DNA from: Clonostachys chloroleuca
Taxonomy: Eukaryota > Ascomycota > Sordariomycetes > Hypocreales > Bionectriaceae
Reading direction: 5' to 3'
NCBI GenBank assembly: GCA_037952775.1
Contig: JBANAY010000004.1
Span: 2,976,001-3,040,000 of the forward strand
DNA: 64,000 bases
Under the pieces are notes generated by a model. It saw only the letters and a list, made by a program, of their open reading frames with translations. It had not been told where the DNA came from and ran no database searches. The first letter of the stretch is position 1; every line of letters starts with the position of its first letter. Of the stretch, positions 33,871-45,525 are shown in pieces. The position numbers and the translations under genes are program-made.

Positions 33871-35659
33871 ATGTCGGGCGATCCCTCTCTTTCGATGCCT
33901 CCCGAAGGAGGTCTAGACGGTTTGAACGCAACTGTCAAGGCTGCTCTAGTCCCCGAAACAATTTGGGAGACCCTCCAGGATTTCAGCTTTCTCGCCTTGG
34001 AGCTGAAGCTTGTCCTCAGCGCCCTGGGAATCATCTACGTTGGAGCCCATGCCGCGCTCCGACGACCCCCCTCAGCAGCTCCCCCAAAGGCCAAAAGAAA
34101 TGGTCAGAAGCCAGAGAAGGAGGAGCACTTCTCCCAGGGCCTAGAGCTCTCTGACGCCATCATGTTCCCCCTCATGGCAGGAATTATGCTTGTCGGTCTC
34201 TACTATCTCATCCAGTACCTCCAAGACCCGGAAATCCTCAACAAGATCCTGCGCTGGTACCTGTCCACCATGTCGATTCTCAGCTTGCTCACCCTATACA
34301 CCCATGGCTTTCAACTGGTTAGCTCCTTCATCTTCCCTCACTACTGGCGTGGGAAGGATGGCAAACTTCGTAAAGCCGACCAGAGAGCTAGGGCCGTGAG
34401 GGTATGTGATGATGCTGGAAACGTCATCGAAGCTTCCAACACGAATTCGAGCCCGCTACCATGGCCATTGTCCGTTCTCGCCCTCACAAACAGTACAAGA
34501 AAGGCGGCGTGGGATATCCGCAGCCTCGCTGTGCAGCAGTGGACTTTCAAATTCTACGCCCATGGATTTGGAGATTTGACGACCAAAATCCAGCTTTCCC
34601 ACATGATGGCATTTGTTGCCGCTGTCGGTACTGCCATCGCGTATACATCGACCATGTCTCCCTTCCTCTCCAACATTCTTGGTTACGGACTCTGCTATGG
34701 AACATTCATGCTACTCTCTCCGACAAACTTAATGACTGGAACATTTGTCATGATTGGTCTCTTTTTCTACGATATCATCATGGTTTTTTACACGTACGTA
34801 CCCAAACCTTCTTGCAGCTGCATCAAAAACTAACCAAAAGAAACACAGGCCTTACATGGTGACTGTGGCGACGAAACTAGATGTTCCTATCAAGCTTACT
34901 TTCGAAGCGGCGGAGAGGAAAAGCATTTTGGGATTGGGTGATATCGTTCTTCCTGGTATTGTGATGGCCTTCGCTCTCCGTCTTGACCTATGGCTTCATT
35001 ACCAGCGCAAGGTCAAGTACGAGCCGACCGAGTTGAAGCTCATTGAGAAGGACGCATCCGGTGCGCTCGTCACTCGTAGCGAGACCAAGCATCGAGAGAT
35101 CAAAATGCCCTATATCGACGTCAAAAACAGATGGGCCGACCGTTTCTGGTCCCAATCTTGGCTATCTTTTAGACCTAGCAACGCCCCCCTTGAGCTCGCC
35201 GGATCCCGCTTCACCAAGACCTACTTCACTGCCAGTCTTGTAGGATACAGCCTTGGTATGGGCGTCACGTTGGCGATGCTGTTGATCTTCAGGCACGGCC
35301 AGCCGGCATTGCTGTACCTTGTCCCTGGTGTCTTGGGATCCATCTACCTCACGGCTTTGGTACGAGGAGAGCTCAAGTTGATCTGGGGATATACTGAAGA
35401 TGGAAGCCTTGACACGAAAGATGTCGTTGTCGATGTGGATGGGGACGGCCGTGCAGTCAAAACGCTTGGAAAGCTTGAGAATGGAGTGGTCAACACCACG
35501 ATTGACATTTCCAATCCCACCCAAGATGACACGCACAAAGGCAAGTCTGAGGACAAGAGTTCCGAGAAAGGTAATGAGAAGAATGAGCAGGCCAAGAAGA
35601 AAGCCCACCCGGTGCTTCTGATCTCACTGGAAGCGCCTGCGGAAGAACCTGAGCGGTAG
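33871..35659 (+). CDS. Signal peptide peptidase (presenilin-type intramembrane aspartyl protease)
   Basis: Exons 33871-34793 and 34849-35659 (55-nt intron) give 577 residues. The two catalytic aspartates lie in FFYDIIMVFY (Asp301) and SILGLGDIVLPG (Asp339), and the PAL motif (QPALLYLVP, residues 460-462) completes the active site. The splice junction falls inside the YD-motif helix and makes VFYTPYMVTVA. About nine hydrophobic spans are visible. SPP cuts type II membrane helices in the ER, such as signal peptides; in aspergilli the homologue SppA takes part in SREBP activation and hypoxia growth. Here the protein has a longer lumenal loop between the GLGD and PAL helices (residues about 365-430) and a charged, Lys/Glu-rich cytosolic tail of some 80 residues. 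Identity is firm. Confidence 0.94.
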
Positions 35660-36072
35660 AGCATGTCCAAGCCTAGGTAGCATGGATTATTAGAGGTATA
35701 GGTACCTACAGAGAACAAATCCTCAAGTTCGGAGTAAAATGAAATCAATTCAGCATGATACGTTAAGGACAATGACAAATGTCTGATTGTGATTATGCCG
35801 CCTTCCATTCCCTACCCTAAACTTTGGGCATGTTACCCGCATTCTTCTGGGCCACTGCATCCTTCTGCTACCTGTCTCAAAGTAATGCTTACAATGTCTC
35901 TTGCATGTGTTACATTAGGTAGTTGAATGGTCGCCCATGTTTCCTTAATCGGAGCCCAACGTGGGCACTTCCTGCGACAAGGTGTGGCCGTTATGAGGAG
36001 ATTAAACATTCGTTTTCATCTTCAAACCCATCACTCACTGCATACACCATCACACTTACAGAGAGCTTTACA
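35660..36072. other. Intergenic spacer (3' of SPP, 5' of PPTase)
   Basis: 413 nt between two genes on the same strand. The last 80 bases are CA/CT-rich and probably the leader of the PPTase transcript. Confidence 0.5.
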
Positions 36073-37008
36073 ATGGCCAGCGACAACAAAACAGCTGTAA
36101 TCCAATGGGTCCTTGACACCCGTAAACTCTGGCCGCAGGCGACGCAGACAAGCCAGCTCCGACAATATGTAAGTCTCTTCGCCCCAGAAGACAGGCATCC
36201 AAGTACCAGTTGCTGAACACCCCCAACAGGCCGCCAGGGCCCTCGAGCTCCTGACGCCCACGCAGCGCGAGGACGCCCTGCGCTACGTCCACTGCAAGGA
36301 CGCCAAGATGGCCCTGGGCTCGCAGCTCCTCAAGCGCTACCTCATCAGCCGCTACGCCGGCGTGGCCTGGGACGCGGCCGTGGCCACGCGCAACAAGGAC
36401 ACCAAGCCGGTCTTCCTCCACCCGGACGACGGGTCCGAGCCCCTCATCTTCAACGTCTCGCACCAGGCGGGTCTCGTCGTCGTCGCCGCGGCCCTCCACC
36501 CGCCCCCGGGGTCACGCTGGGCGTCGACGTCGTCTGCCCCTCGGAGCGCGGCGACCGCGACCGGCAGTACGTCCGCTCCGACGGGTGGCTCGCCTTCCTC
36601 GAGATGCACGCCGACGTCTTCTGCCCCCGCGAGGTGAGCTACCTGGACCGGCTGCCCGTGGCGGACGTGGACGTGCGGCTGCGGTACTTTTACACACTGT
36701 GGTGCCTGCGGGAGGCGTACGTCAAGATGACGGGGGAGGCGCTGCTGGCGCCGTGGCTGGGCGTGCTCGAGATGCGGTCGTTTGCGCCACCGGAGGAGGA
36801 GGGCCAGTTGGAGATTTATTTCCGCGGGCAGAAGCTGGATAATGTAGACATGCACTTGGTGAATTACCTCGAGCTGTACATGATTGGGACGTCGGTTGGA
36901 CGGAACAAGGAAGGGGAGACGCTGGAGATTGGGGACTACCAGCTGCTGGATATCGAGGAGGTTATTGAGTTTGGCGAGAAGGCAAAGGCTGGGCAGGTTC
37001 CTGCGTAG
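36073..37008 (+). CDS. 4'-phosphopantetheinyl transferase, NpgA/Lys5 type (one-base homopolymer break)
   Basis: Exons 36073-36168 and 36230-37008 (61-nt intron). The enzyme moves phosphopantetheine from CoA to carrier-protein serines, serving polyketide and peptide synthases and aminoadipate reductase for lysine. Readable motifs are FNVSHQAGLVV (CoA side), LGVDVVCPSERGD (metal-binding GxD) and FYTLWCLREAYVKMTGEALL (the WxxRExxxK helix, Arg in place of the commoner Lys). The frame breaks at the C5/G4 run 36503-36511: as written it gives PPPGSRWAST, whereas one more C or G gives PPPGVTLGVDVV and an open frame to 37008, for 291 residues, the usual size. The part around the break is very GC-rich. 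I read it as an intact gene with an assembly error; loss of this enzyme would be severe. Confidence 0.9.
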
Positions 37009-37306
37009 AAGAGTAGGGTGATATGGAGGGTTTCAAAGGTGGTGTGAGAGTCTCTCAGGCTTGGGTATCGTCATGTGGCATTGCTTCAACAGCGGGCTGG
37101 GGACCAAAAGGTCATTTCTTCGAATACATAGACAACCCACGTGATAGTCCCGATAGACGTTCTTATATTCGCTCTCGACACGCCTTTTTATGATTAACTT
37201 TTTTCATTTGGAGCATGTAATGCTATCTGTGAGGTCGACTGCCTTATAATCGTGTTGGATAACGATCTAGACACCTACATTACAACCTCGATAATCTCAT
37301 CCCAGC

Positions 37307-38495
37307 TTAAAAGTTCTTGGCGTAAAAGTTGAGAAGGACCTTGTAGCCGCGTTCGTACTCCTCCTTGACGCGAGCATCGCTCAGGTCGGCACGAGCAGCC
37401 ATCCACCCGTGAATCTGGTCACCAAAGGTCTCCACGTGCTTGGGAACCTTGAGGGCGTCCTCGAACTTCTTGACAACATCGGCCTCCTCCTCCTTGGATG
37501 CAAGGAGGGCAAAGGGGATGTCGATGCCCTCGGCATCGGCGGGGTCGACCATGGCAGGGTGGGCGGATGAAGCAATGGCGAAGGGGTTGTTCGCGGCCTT
37601 GACGGCGAGAGCGACGACCTTGCCACCCCAGCAGAACTGTAGTGTTCCGACAAAGCGTCAGTTACTATTCGTCGATAATGTTTTCCACTCTGGTACGATT
37701 GTGGGCACTTACACCGAGGATGCCGAACTTGGATAGAGACGAGTCCTTGTCCTTGATAGCCTGAACATAGTCGGGGATCTGGGCGGCTACCTTGGGAGGG
37801 GGTACTTTCCGAAGAATGCGCCCAGCTGCTTCTGCTTGTCCTCGTTGTCGGGAGGGTAGCTATAGCCGTAGTCAGCATCACGCACGTCTCACAGCTTGGG
37901 GGTGGCTAGCAAAACAGACATCTCAATGGGGCAGGGTACGCCGTGGAACAGGTCTGGCATGAAGACCTTGTACTTCTGGTTCTTATCGCCGTAGGCGAGG
38001 ATGTCTGCGCCTTGGATGGTCTGATCAAAGTATCCGAAGATATCATAGACGATGACAATGGCCTTGGTCGCATCAGCCGGGCCGGTGACATCTTTTACAA
38101 GGAGCACGTTGTTAGCAGGGGGTACAGCATGTCATTGGCTTCGCTTGGCCTCGGAAATGCGACTTACATGTCTTGAAATCACCAATCTTCTCGTATGTGC
38201 CCTTGGCCTGGTAGCCCTTGGACACTACCGGGGGGATGTTACAGCAAGCCTCATTGTGGCCGTGGGAAGCTGGCATGCGAGACATCTTGAGTGGCTGTGT
38301 AGAGAAGTCCTGGCGGAGCTTGGGCTGAGATGGGAGGGATTGTCGTAACTGAGAGGCAGGTGATTGAGCCGCAGGGACAGATATGGGGTGTGAGGTGAAG
38401 GGAGCTGAAGAGGCTCGACGACTGAAGGCCTGGGAAACGGAGTTACGCGGGGCTAGTACTTTGGATGTGCCTCGAAGCGGGGCAGAAGATTGCAT
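37307..38495 (-). CDS. Dienelactone hydrolase family protein, possible mitochondrial presequence (one-base break)
   Basis: Minus-strand exons 38495-38168, 38091-37920, 37859-37713 and 37636-37307. Junctions read GDFKT/YVTGPADA, CPIE/IYPPDNEDKQ and FGILG/FCWGGKVVAL. The Cys nucleophile sits in GFCWGG (about residue 218) and the histidine in DQIHGWMAARADL, as in Cys-Asp-His dienelactone hydrolases; natural substrates of fungal members are mostly unknown. In exon 3 the G-run 37798-37802 (C-run on the coding strand) is one base short: as written a stop follows TAC CCC CTC CCA AGG; with six C it reads YPPPKVAAQIPDY. The restored product has 325 residues. The first 70 residues are rich in Ser, Arg and Ala with no acidic residue near the start, like a mitochondrial presequence; an inner ATG at 38285 (MSRMPASHGHNEACC) would give the usual 255-residue soluble form. 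Confidence 0.85.
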
Positions 38496-40701
38496 GGAAG
38501 AAGTCGGACGAGATGTGGTGCGTGTGAGCGAAGGAAGCTGGGTAGATCCTGGGCGGGCAGCAGTCACAATCGAGTGGAAGCAAGAGTTTCAATAGATGCA
38601 CACACCGTGCGGGCAAAGAGCTCTAAAAAGAAGGTCTAAGCTCGTCAATTGACGTCCGGAGCTCTATAAACAGCTATCGAGGGATCATCGAAGCCGAGGT
38701 GGGGGTGGCTTCAAGCTCTTATCGTGGGTTTATCGGTGTCCATCTAGTGCGGGGCAATAGCAGTCGGTGATGTCACAGTGGCATTAGCCATCGGTTTAAT
38801 CAAGCTCCAGATGCACCACCTTCACCAAATGCAGAGCAGAGCAAATGCGAGCCCGGTAGTGGGATGATACGGCGTAAGCACAGACGAGATACAAGATGCA
38901 GTCGTCACATCCTGTTATGCGATGTTAAATCTTATGCACCCCGGCCCAACTGGATTGGATGCTCGTGTCACCACAGCTGGTCACCAAAACAGGGGTTTCT
39001 TTCAACCATTGGAACGGGTATATCATATCGGCCATGTAGAGAGTCAACGCAATGCCGAGCTACCTATCTGGCAGGTCCTTGGCCTGCTGATTGAAGCCAT
39101 GACATGCCGTGACATACTTACCATCGTGGAAACCGCGTGAATACAATACGTGCCCCTTGTTCTGTTCCTAGCCCCCTCGTTGAAGATCACACGCTGACAA
39201 GGATGCTTGTGCAGCAAGCACAGACACCCCTCCAGCCCTAAAATGGCCAGTTCCAAAACACAGGTCTGGAACCTGAGATGCAGAAGCGGTGATTACAAAA
39301 ACAAGATGAACAGGTACTCGGTCAAGCTTTGCATTGACTATGCTATCGGATAGCGACATGGAAGGAGGGTCGGAAGCGTTCCACGACTCCACAGCAGTTC
39401 GTTTTTACAAGGAGCAAGGGTCCGTCTGTCTATTGGGACCACGACAACCGACCGGCGAGGATGGACGCCACGGCTTTTGTGGGCGAATAAGGAAGGCTGG
39501 AGGAGATGCATGGCTGCATAAGGCATGATTGGCAAAACGCAGAGGAAATGAAAGGGAAAAAGAACCGGAATGGCTGCCCATGGCGTTGAAAATCCAAGAC
39601 ATGCCGGTGCCCCGGTGTCAGCAAGCCGTGCTCTCTGTATCGCGAATGAAACTGCAAGGCAAGGCGACAGGGGTTTCAAGCCTCACTTTTAAATGCTCCA
39701 AGTGTAACCTCCCAGCGGGAACTGGAAAGAATTTGGCAGCTGAGTCCATGTTTTACCTCCACATCCCCAGGCCAGGGGTAGCCAGACCCGGTTCCCCATT
39801 AGTAGGCCACATGCCAGATCCTAGATTTGCTTTGCTTTGACCTTTGGAGCAGGGGGAGAAACAGTTTTCCTCTCTTGGAACATCGAGATTTGTGAAGCCC
39901 ATGAGGACACTACCTATCTGACTGGGACCTGGTAATATCTCATCTGCGTCGGACCTTTTTTTTTTCCCCTGCAAGGAGCATGAGAAGATGCCCCTTTTGC
40001 AAGATCGGTCCTACACTGCAGTCGTGCATAGAGGCGCACCCTCCTCAGGTACACCGCCCAGGAGTGCAGTCTTACTTGCAGCTGCGAGGCGGAAACATCT
40101 GTGATTGGGTACCGCATCTACAATCTGCACTCACAATGCAGCATTTTCGATATATTAGCGTTGTGGTGTGTATAGATATCTAAGTAGGTACCAGCTATGA
40201 ACCCCACCAGAGTATAAACGAACGAAATCTTTTTGAAGAAAATGGGGGTGGCCGCAAAGGACTTGACATTTTGTATTCCGAAATATATAGACACATGTAC
40301 TTTCTTTACTTTTAAGACATGCTTAACTGGGAAAGAGAAACGGAGAGAAAAACAAAACCGAAAATCAAATTCCAGCCCATGCCACTCTCACAAGACGAAT
40401 TGCGTAAATGGTAGGCTTCGAGTCCCCATCAGAATCGGGCTCGTATTCGTCCTATATATCTCAACAAAACAAACAAGAGAAATTTCCCTAAAATAACCCA
40501 TAATAATAAAATCCAGCAAGCTTCCAAATAGCGGTATAACGCCAAATAGAATTTCAACCATTGGAAAGCAAACACGTAGTGGAACAAGAGAGATATGACA
40601 TGATCTCGCAGCCGCTCTGCTCAAGCTTCAGGCCCCATCAAGGAGTGCCGGTGCAGAGATGCCGGGTCGAAGCAGGCGAGACTCCTGGTGGACCGGCTTC
40701 C
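38496..40701. other. 2.2-kb stretch without recognised genes
   Basis: Several short frames on both strands (for example 39340-39528 plus, with an ATG) have no motif and no homology that I recognise. No RNA gene seen. Confidence 0.45.
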
Positions 40702-40983
40702 TCAGTCACAAGGGGTTCCGCATTGAGCACAGTTGAGGCCTGGAACCACCCAGACCTCTTTGCCCTCCTGAGCGCAGGTGGGGCATCGAGTGCCGGGGAG
40801 CTGTACAAACTGTTAGCTGAAGTTCCAGATCGATTCCGGTCCGTGGAGCAGTATGACTAGTTTCACTTGCCTTGCCGGTCTCAATGGTTCCCTTGACATG
40901 TGGGCTTGGGGGTTGGAGTTGGCGTCAAGGGAGAGAGCAGCAGCTCGTCTTCCGCCGAGAGAGAGAGAATCCTGAACACCCAT
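40702..40983 (-). CDS. Small double-CxxC (zinc-ribbon-like) protein, spliced
   Basis: Found by reading, not by frame length. Exon 1 40983-40871 starts MGVQDSLSLGGRRAAALSLD; intron 40870-40801 (70 nt) has a GC donor (GCAAGT), a GCTAAC branch site and a TACAG acceptor; exon 2 40800-40702. The G-run 40908-40912 is one base short; with six bases the two exons form one 70-residue frame that ends with two CxxC pairs: RCPTCAQEGKEVWVVPGLNC then AQCGTPCD and stop. A CxxC-x16-CxxC layout with VWVVPGLNC between suggests a small zinc ribbon. There is no signal peptide. I do not know a named family. The combination of splice signals, the homopolymer pattern shared with neighbouring genes and paired cysteines makes chance unlikely, but no expression evidence is available to me. 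Confidence 0.6.
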
Positions 40984-42715
40984 GATGAGAGAAGGTAGAC
41001 GAGGTGGGCTGTTGAATAAGGTAGTTTTGATGTGTTATAGAGATTGCTGATGATTTGGTTGAGAGAGTAGTCCTTGAACAGATGGGAGGAAGGTTTGTGT
41101 GAGAGATCTGAGGGATGGACCGAGGAAAACGCTGGGAAGGAGGGGGATTAATATAGTTTATGGATTCAACCTAAAGCACCCGAGGCTAAAGGTCATCTAA
41201 ATGTTTAGGGGGAGCTAGAGCCTCAGATGGTACATCAATGAGAAGGCTCTCTCAAACCTGCCGCGGGAGAGCTGTGCCTACATGGTACATTACGAGGCTA
41301 AAGTGGACATCCGAGAGTAGGTGCTGATCCGGGGGCATCGACCTGGAATCCCGGGATACGACTGACGGCAAAAGGTTAGATAGGCAGAGACGGGGAAACG
41401 AAACTTCGTGGACAGTGCGGCGTGGACGGGGCTCACCGAGGTTTGTGAGCGGGCACTAGGCTAGGATCACCCTCGCATGAAGATGAGATATGGATAGGTC
41501 AGCGAGCACTAGTCGACACAATGACAGATAGAAGGGCGTTTCGGCAGGAAAATCTATCAATCCAATCCATGCGGTTGCCAAGGCTCCGATAGACATGCAT
41601 GCTGGCGAAACCGAGAGGCACTTGTCGTGTCACTTGATACACGCACCCGGGAGAACCGGCGGTAGCTGAAAGCCGCGATGGCTTTTGTCAGCGGACACCG
41701 ACTTGTGAGGCTTGGCCGCATCACTTTCTCTCATTTTGAAGCCAGGCACTTTTCATAACCTCGAGTGACAGGCGGCTATTGGCTGTTGGCAGCTGTTAGT
41801 CTCCGGTACAAGGATCAATCGATGTTGGAGCACAGGAGATGGGATCTATCTGACCCACTTAGTCGCACACATATGTAGAGGCTGTCGATTTTATTTGCTG
41901 GAGGATTTTTCTTTCTTTTCTTTTGCCGGTACTAGTTGAAAGGGGGTGATGGGGGCACTTGTTTCTTTTTGGGGGGTTTACACGCACACACACCTCTCTT
42001 CTTACATGCAGTCAAAGGGGAACTCAAAAGCAAGTACCCCGGCGGCAACTTGGGGGTGTGTGCGCCTGCAGAATGTTTGCTTGCGTCGGCAAGTGTATTG
42101 CATGTAATATGAGACATGGAGCCCTTGTAATAGCTGAACCCAAGGATCATGGCTGAGCCCAGATACCAAGATCTACTACCGATGAGCCCGCCGGGAACCA
42201 GGTCATTGGGCTATGCAGCTTGAAGCCTGGGCCCTGGTCACCAAGAGTTGCGCAGGGGTTCCTCACTGCCGGAAGAGTGAGAAGGTCCACGTTACCTCCT
42301 CTCTCCCTCTTCCAGCTAGGAGTTGGTATCCGGCTTATCCATCAAGCCTTCGATCCACCCACAATGGGGTTTGGCTTCCACACTCGTGTTGAGCCTAAAG
42401 TGCAGCTCGCAAAATCAAGCCGTCACTGGAGTCACGTCAGCTCGTGGCACAGTTCATACCGAACCACGCCCAGTGTTGGCTGGATGGGGCGCAGCTATTC
42501 AAGGGCCACGCGGAAAGGCGGGACTAGTCATGTCTTCAGGAACGTGGCGTCGATTTGGGAAGAGACAGTGCATGGCATAAAAGCTGGTAGTTGAACTGAT
42601 TGGTCGTCGAGCTATGGAAGCCCCTGCATGTATTCACATGCTTTTACCCAACCTGGTAAACTCGAGAGGCAGAGTTGGGACCAGAGAAACTCACCAAGTT
42701 GCCTCTCTCCTCCCT

Positions 42716-42780
42716 CTCCTCTCCTCTCCTCTCCTCTCCTCTCCTCTCCTCTCCTCTCCTCTCCTCTCCTCTCCTCTCCT
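42716..42780. repeat. (CTCCT)13 microsatellite
   Basis: Thirteen perfect tandem copies of the pentamer CTCCT, flanked by imperfect CTC/TCC units on both sides. A polypyrimidine tract of about 90 bases results. Confidence 0.95.
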
Positions 42781-45077
42781 CTCTCCTTCCCGTCCCGCCG
42801 CCTACGGTACCTACCGGTCAGGTAGACTACTCATCGGTTTATGCGCAAGGTTAACAGGTACTCATTACTACCTGTCCACCCTAAATCTGACTAGGTTGCG
42901 AGGAGGCACTACGGCCTGATGCAATGTGATGATCCACACACCACAGGGAAACTGAAAAGAGACCTCTGGTACAGCGTCCCGTAAGTTCCCCTGTATCAGA
43001 CCGAGATATGTATGTGCCAGGAGTATCATTAGTACTAGGTAGGTAAGCAATACTTGGCTGCCTCGAGCATGCAGGCTTTGGCAGCGGCGGCACGATATTG
43101 GTGATCCCTCGACAACATCTCCTCGTAAGTATCACGCACTCTCGCGTCACGATGATCGAATCTACCATTTTTAAGGATCTGGTTTCTAAATAAAAGAAAA
43201 AATTGCCATCTCACCGCGCCGCACAACGGTCTGAATCACTTGGTCGGGTTGCTCCCCCGACCCCTGATTGAATCGGACGTTGATTACGACATTCCCTTTC
43301 TCTGCACCGTCTGTTGCTTTTGCTTACCTCCTTTCACGCCGGTCTCTTAGCACATCAGACTGCCGACTACAAGGGCCGGGTTTCAATGTGGGCTCCAGCT
43401 CAGTTTCCTCTCCGTGGGAGCGATGAGAGACAACATCAGACTACCTCCCGTCCATGTGTAGATCCAAAACTCAAACTTGCGTGTGATCGCCAGAGCCCTG
43501 TTTACCTGAGCCAAGAATAACTGGGGGGAGGGCGGCAGGGCCATCTGCCATCCACTCGGGGCAAAGTTGACGGCCAAGCACAGGTTGCTAATGCATGATG
43601 GTGGAGATGAGCCAAATCAATGCCTGCTCACCGGACAGGCATCACGACCCAACAAGCCTTCAAGAAAAAAGCAAGCAACCAATGAGGCTCTCGGCTCACT
43701 AGCTGTGATTCGGCGGATTTACATGCAGCCCGACGGCTCCTAGCTGGCCTTGACCTTTTGCTTTGTTTTGTTGCCTTTGTCCTCTCTTTCTTTTGACCCC
43801 AACAGCTTTGACGGCCGCCTCGCCAATGTCTCAGAGAGGTTTTCCAATCTCGGCGATTGAACACAGGATTTGTATTTCTGCTAACCCTATCATCGCAACT
43901 ACACTTTGTGTGTTTCAGACGGGCTCAAAAGGTCCGAGTACGAGCTCAGCCTCTGTGACAACTGACTGGAACTCGGTGTCATTCTGCCGTTGTGGACGAT
44001 CGGGCAATCGAGATTGGCATGCTTTGCTGCTGGCTGAATATATCCCGGATTTATCTTTTCGATATGTCGCTCCTCTGAAACATTTACGCACACATCTCAA
44101 CGCCCTGTCTTGGATCGTTCCGCTTTTTCACGGGCGGGAAGAGCCAATCTGGCGCCCGGGATATCCTTTGGGCCTGAATCTCGCCCTGCCAAGATTCGCC
44201 ATGCTTGTCTATCAGATGCTGCTGCGACTCAAGTTTACTCGGTGGCGAGATCTCTTCCCCCCTTGTGTATCAATGTAGAAGCTCGTAAGCGGGGGTCATC
44301 CCGTTGCGAAATCCATCGCAAAACATCCCGATATAGACAGTAATTCTCTCCCATGTTTGCTTTTTTTTTGTCCCTCTTGAGACACGGCCTCGGTAGTATT
44401 TCCTATTACTGGGATGTGTCTGAAATCAACCAGCTGGTTGGGGCAGGCTAAGGACATTGGTTTTGGGTAGCACATCGGCCCGGACGATCATCTTACTTCG
44501 CCTCGTCCTATGATTGGGTCCTGTGAGCTGGTTACACAGCATCCGCCTGTTACACGACAGCAAGCCCCCCATCTCGTCGGGAGTAACCCCAGACAGTTAC
44601 GGGTCGTGTAAGCAGATCACCCTCTTGCTGGTGGTTGTGTGGCCCCTTTGATGCAAAGCTTAGTATCATCCCGTGCCTCAAAATACCCCGTGCTTCGTTC
44701 CCTGTTTGTCGTTTCTGCTGATTCCGGCGTACACCCCATCCACTTGGGTGGTGAGACGGGTAGAGCGCAATGGCGGTTTTCTGTCTAGTATTGTCATATA
44801 CTAGAAACGCCCCCAAGGGGCGTGGTTGGCGTGGACCTGCGTTGGAGGGCGTAAGGCTTGTAAGGATAACCGGGATAAACAAGAAAAGAAAAGGCACAGG
44901 CTGTCGTTTCCCACGCCCCGGTCTCTCAAGCTGCGACTCGCCCAATGTGGCAACGGAATCGGAGAGATCAAGTGTGGAAGGGGAAATCTTGAATTGACTC
45001 GTTACTTGTGATATCACATGTTTGAGCTGTCAGGTTGTAAACGACTTGAAAGCCTCACGGAGTACCCTGAGTGGCTT

Positions 45078-45080
<3 letters not shown>

Positions 45081-45109
<29 letters not shown>
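45081..45109. repeat. A29 homopolymer
   Basis: Twenty-nine consecutive A, read directly. It sits about 0.4 kb beyond the 3' end of the PLC gene; no retroelement body or target duplication is visible beside it. Confidence 0.95.
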
Positions 45110-45112
<3 letters not shown>

Positions 45113-45525
45113 TGCTTTCATAACAATGACATTCCTGTTCTCTGTTCGCTAATAGAAAGTCCCTTCCAGCCCTCGTCTGTTTGTTCTTTTTCAGGGCCGG
45201 GGGGTTGACGTTCTGTGTACCATTTTGCCCCGTCCCATGGGTCCCCCAAAGTGATTTGGTCGTAAAAAAAACGAAAGAAAAACAAAAGCAAACAAGCCCA
45301 GCAAATCACCCGTGTCAATTTTGGTCCTCCGTACCCAAGGCCGCTTGCGGGAAAAAGAACAATATCCAAATCAGAATCAACGTAATACCTTGCCAATTAT
45401 GGGTCCATTATCGCCTAAAGTGCCAAACGCCTGCTGTCTATGAGTTATGCGAAATCCGTAGACCAAGTACATCAAGCTACATGTGATGGGGTGGCCATGC
45501 CAATACGTCTGTTGGCCCAATACTA

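Larger units (their letters stand above)
40984..45525. other. 4.5-kb stretch without recognised genes
   Basis: The first few hundred bases are GA-rich on the plus strand (CT-rich leader of the small minus-strand gene). It also holds a CTCCT microsatellite (42716-42780) and an A29 run (45081-45109). Frames such as 43763-44278 (plus) and 44550-45017 (minus) begin without an ATG and show no motif. Confidence 0.45.

Noticed and set aside
36073..38495. PPTase and dienelactone hydrolase as part of a secondary-metabolite cluster
   Set aside because: No synthase, transporter or cluster regulator is nearby; the PPTase is a general housekeeping type.
43763..44278. 171-codon plus-strand frame
   Set aside because: Begins with TTG, has no ATG near its start and no domain-like pattern.
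44550..45017. 155-codon minus-strand frame
   Set aside because: Begins with GTG, not ATG, and shows no motif or splice partner.
45081..45109. A29 run as the tail of a retrotransposed element
   Set aside because: No element body, open frame or target-site duplication is visible next to it.
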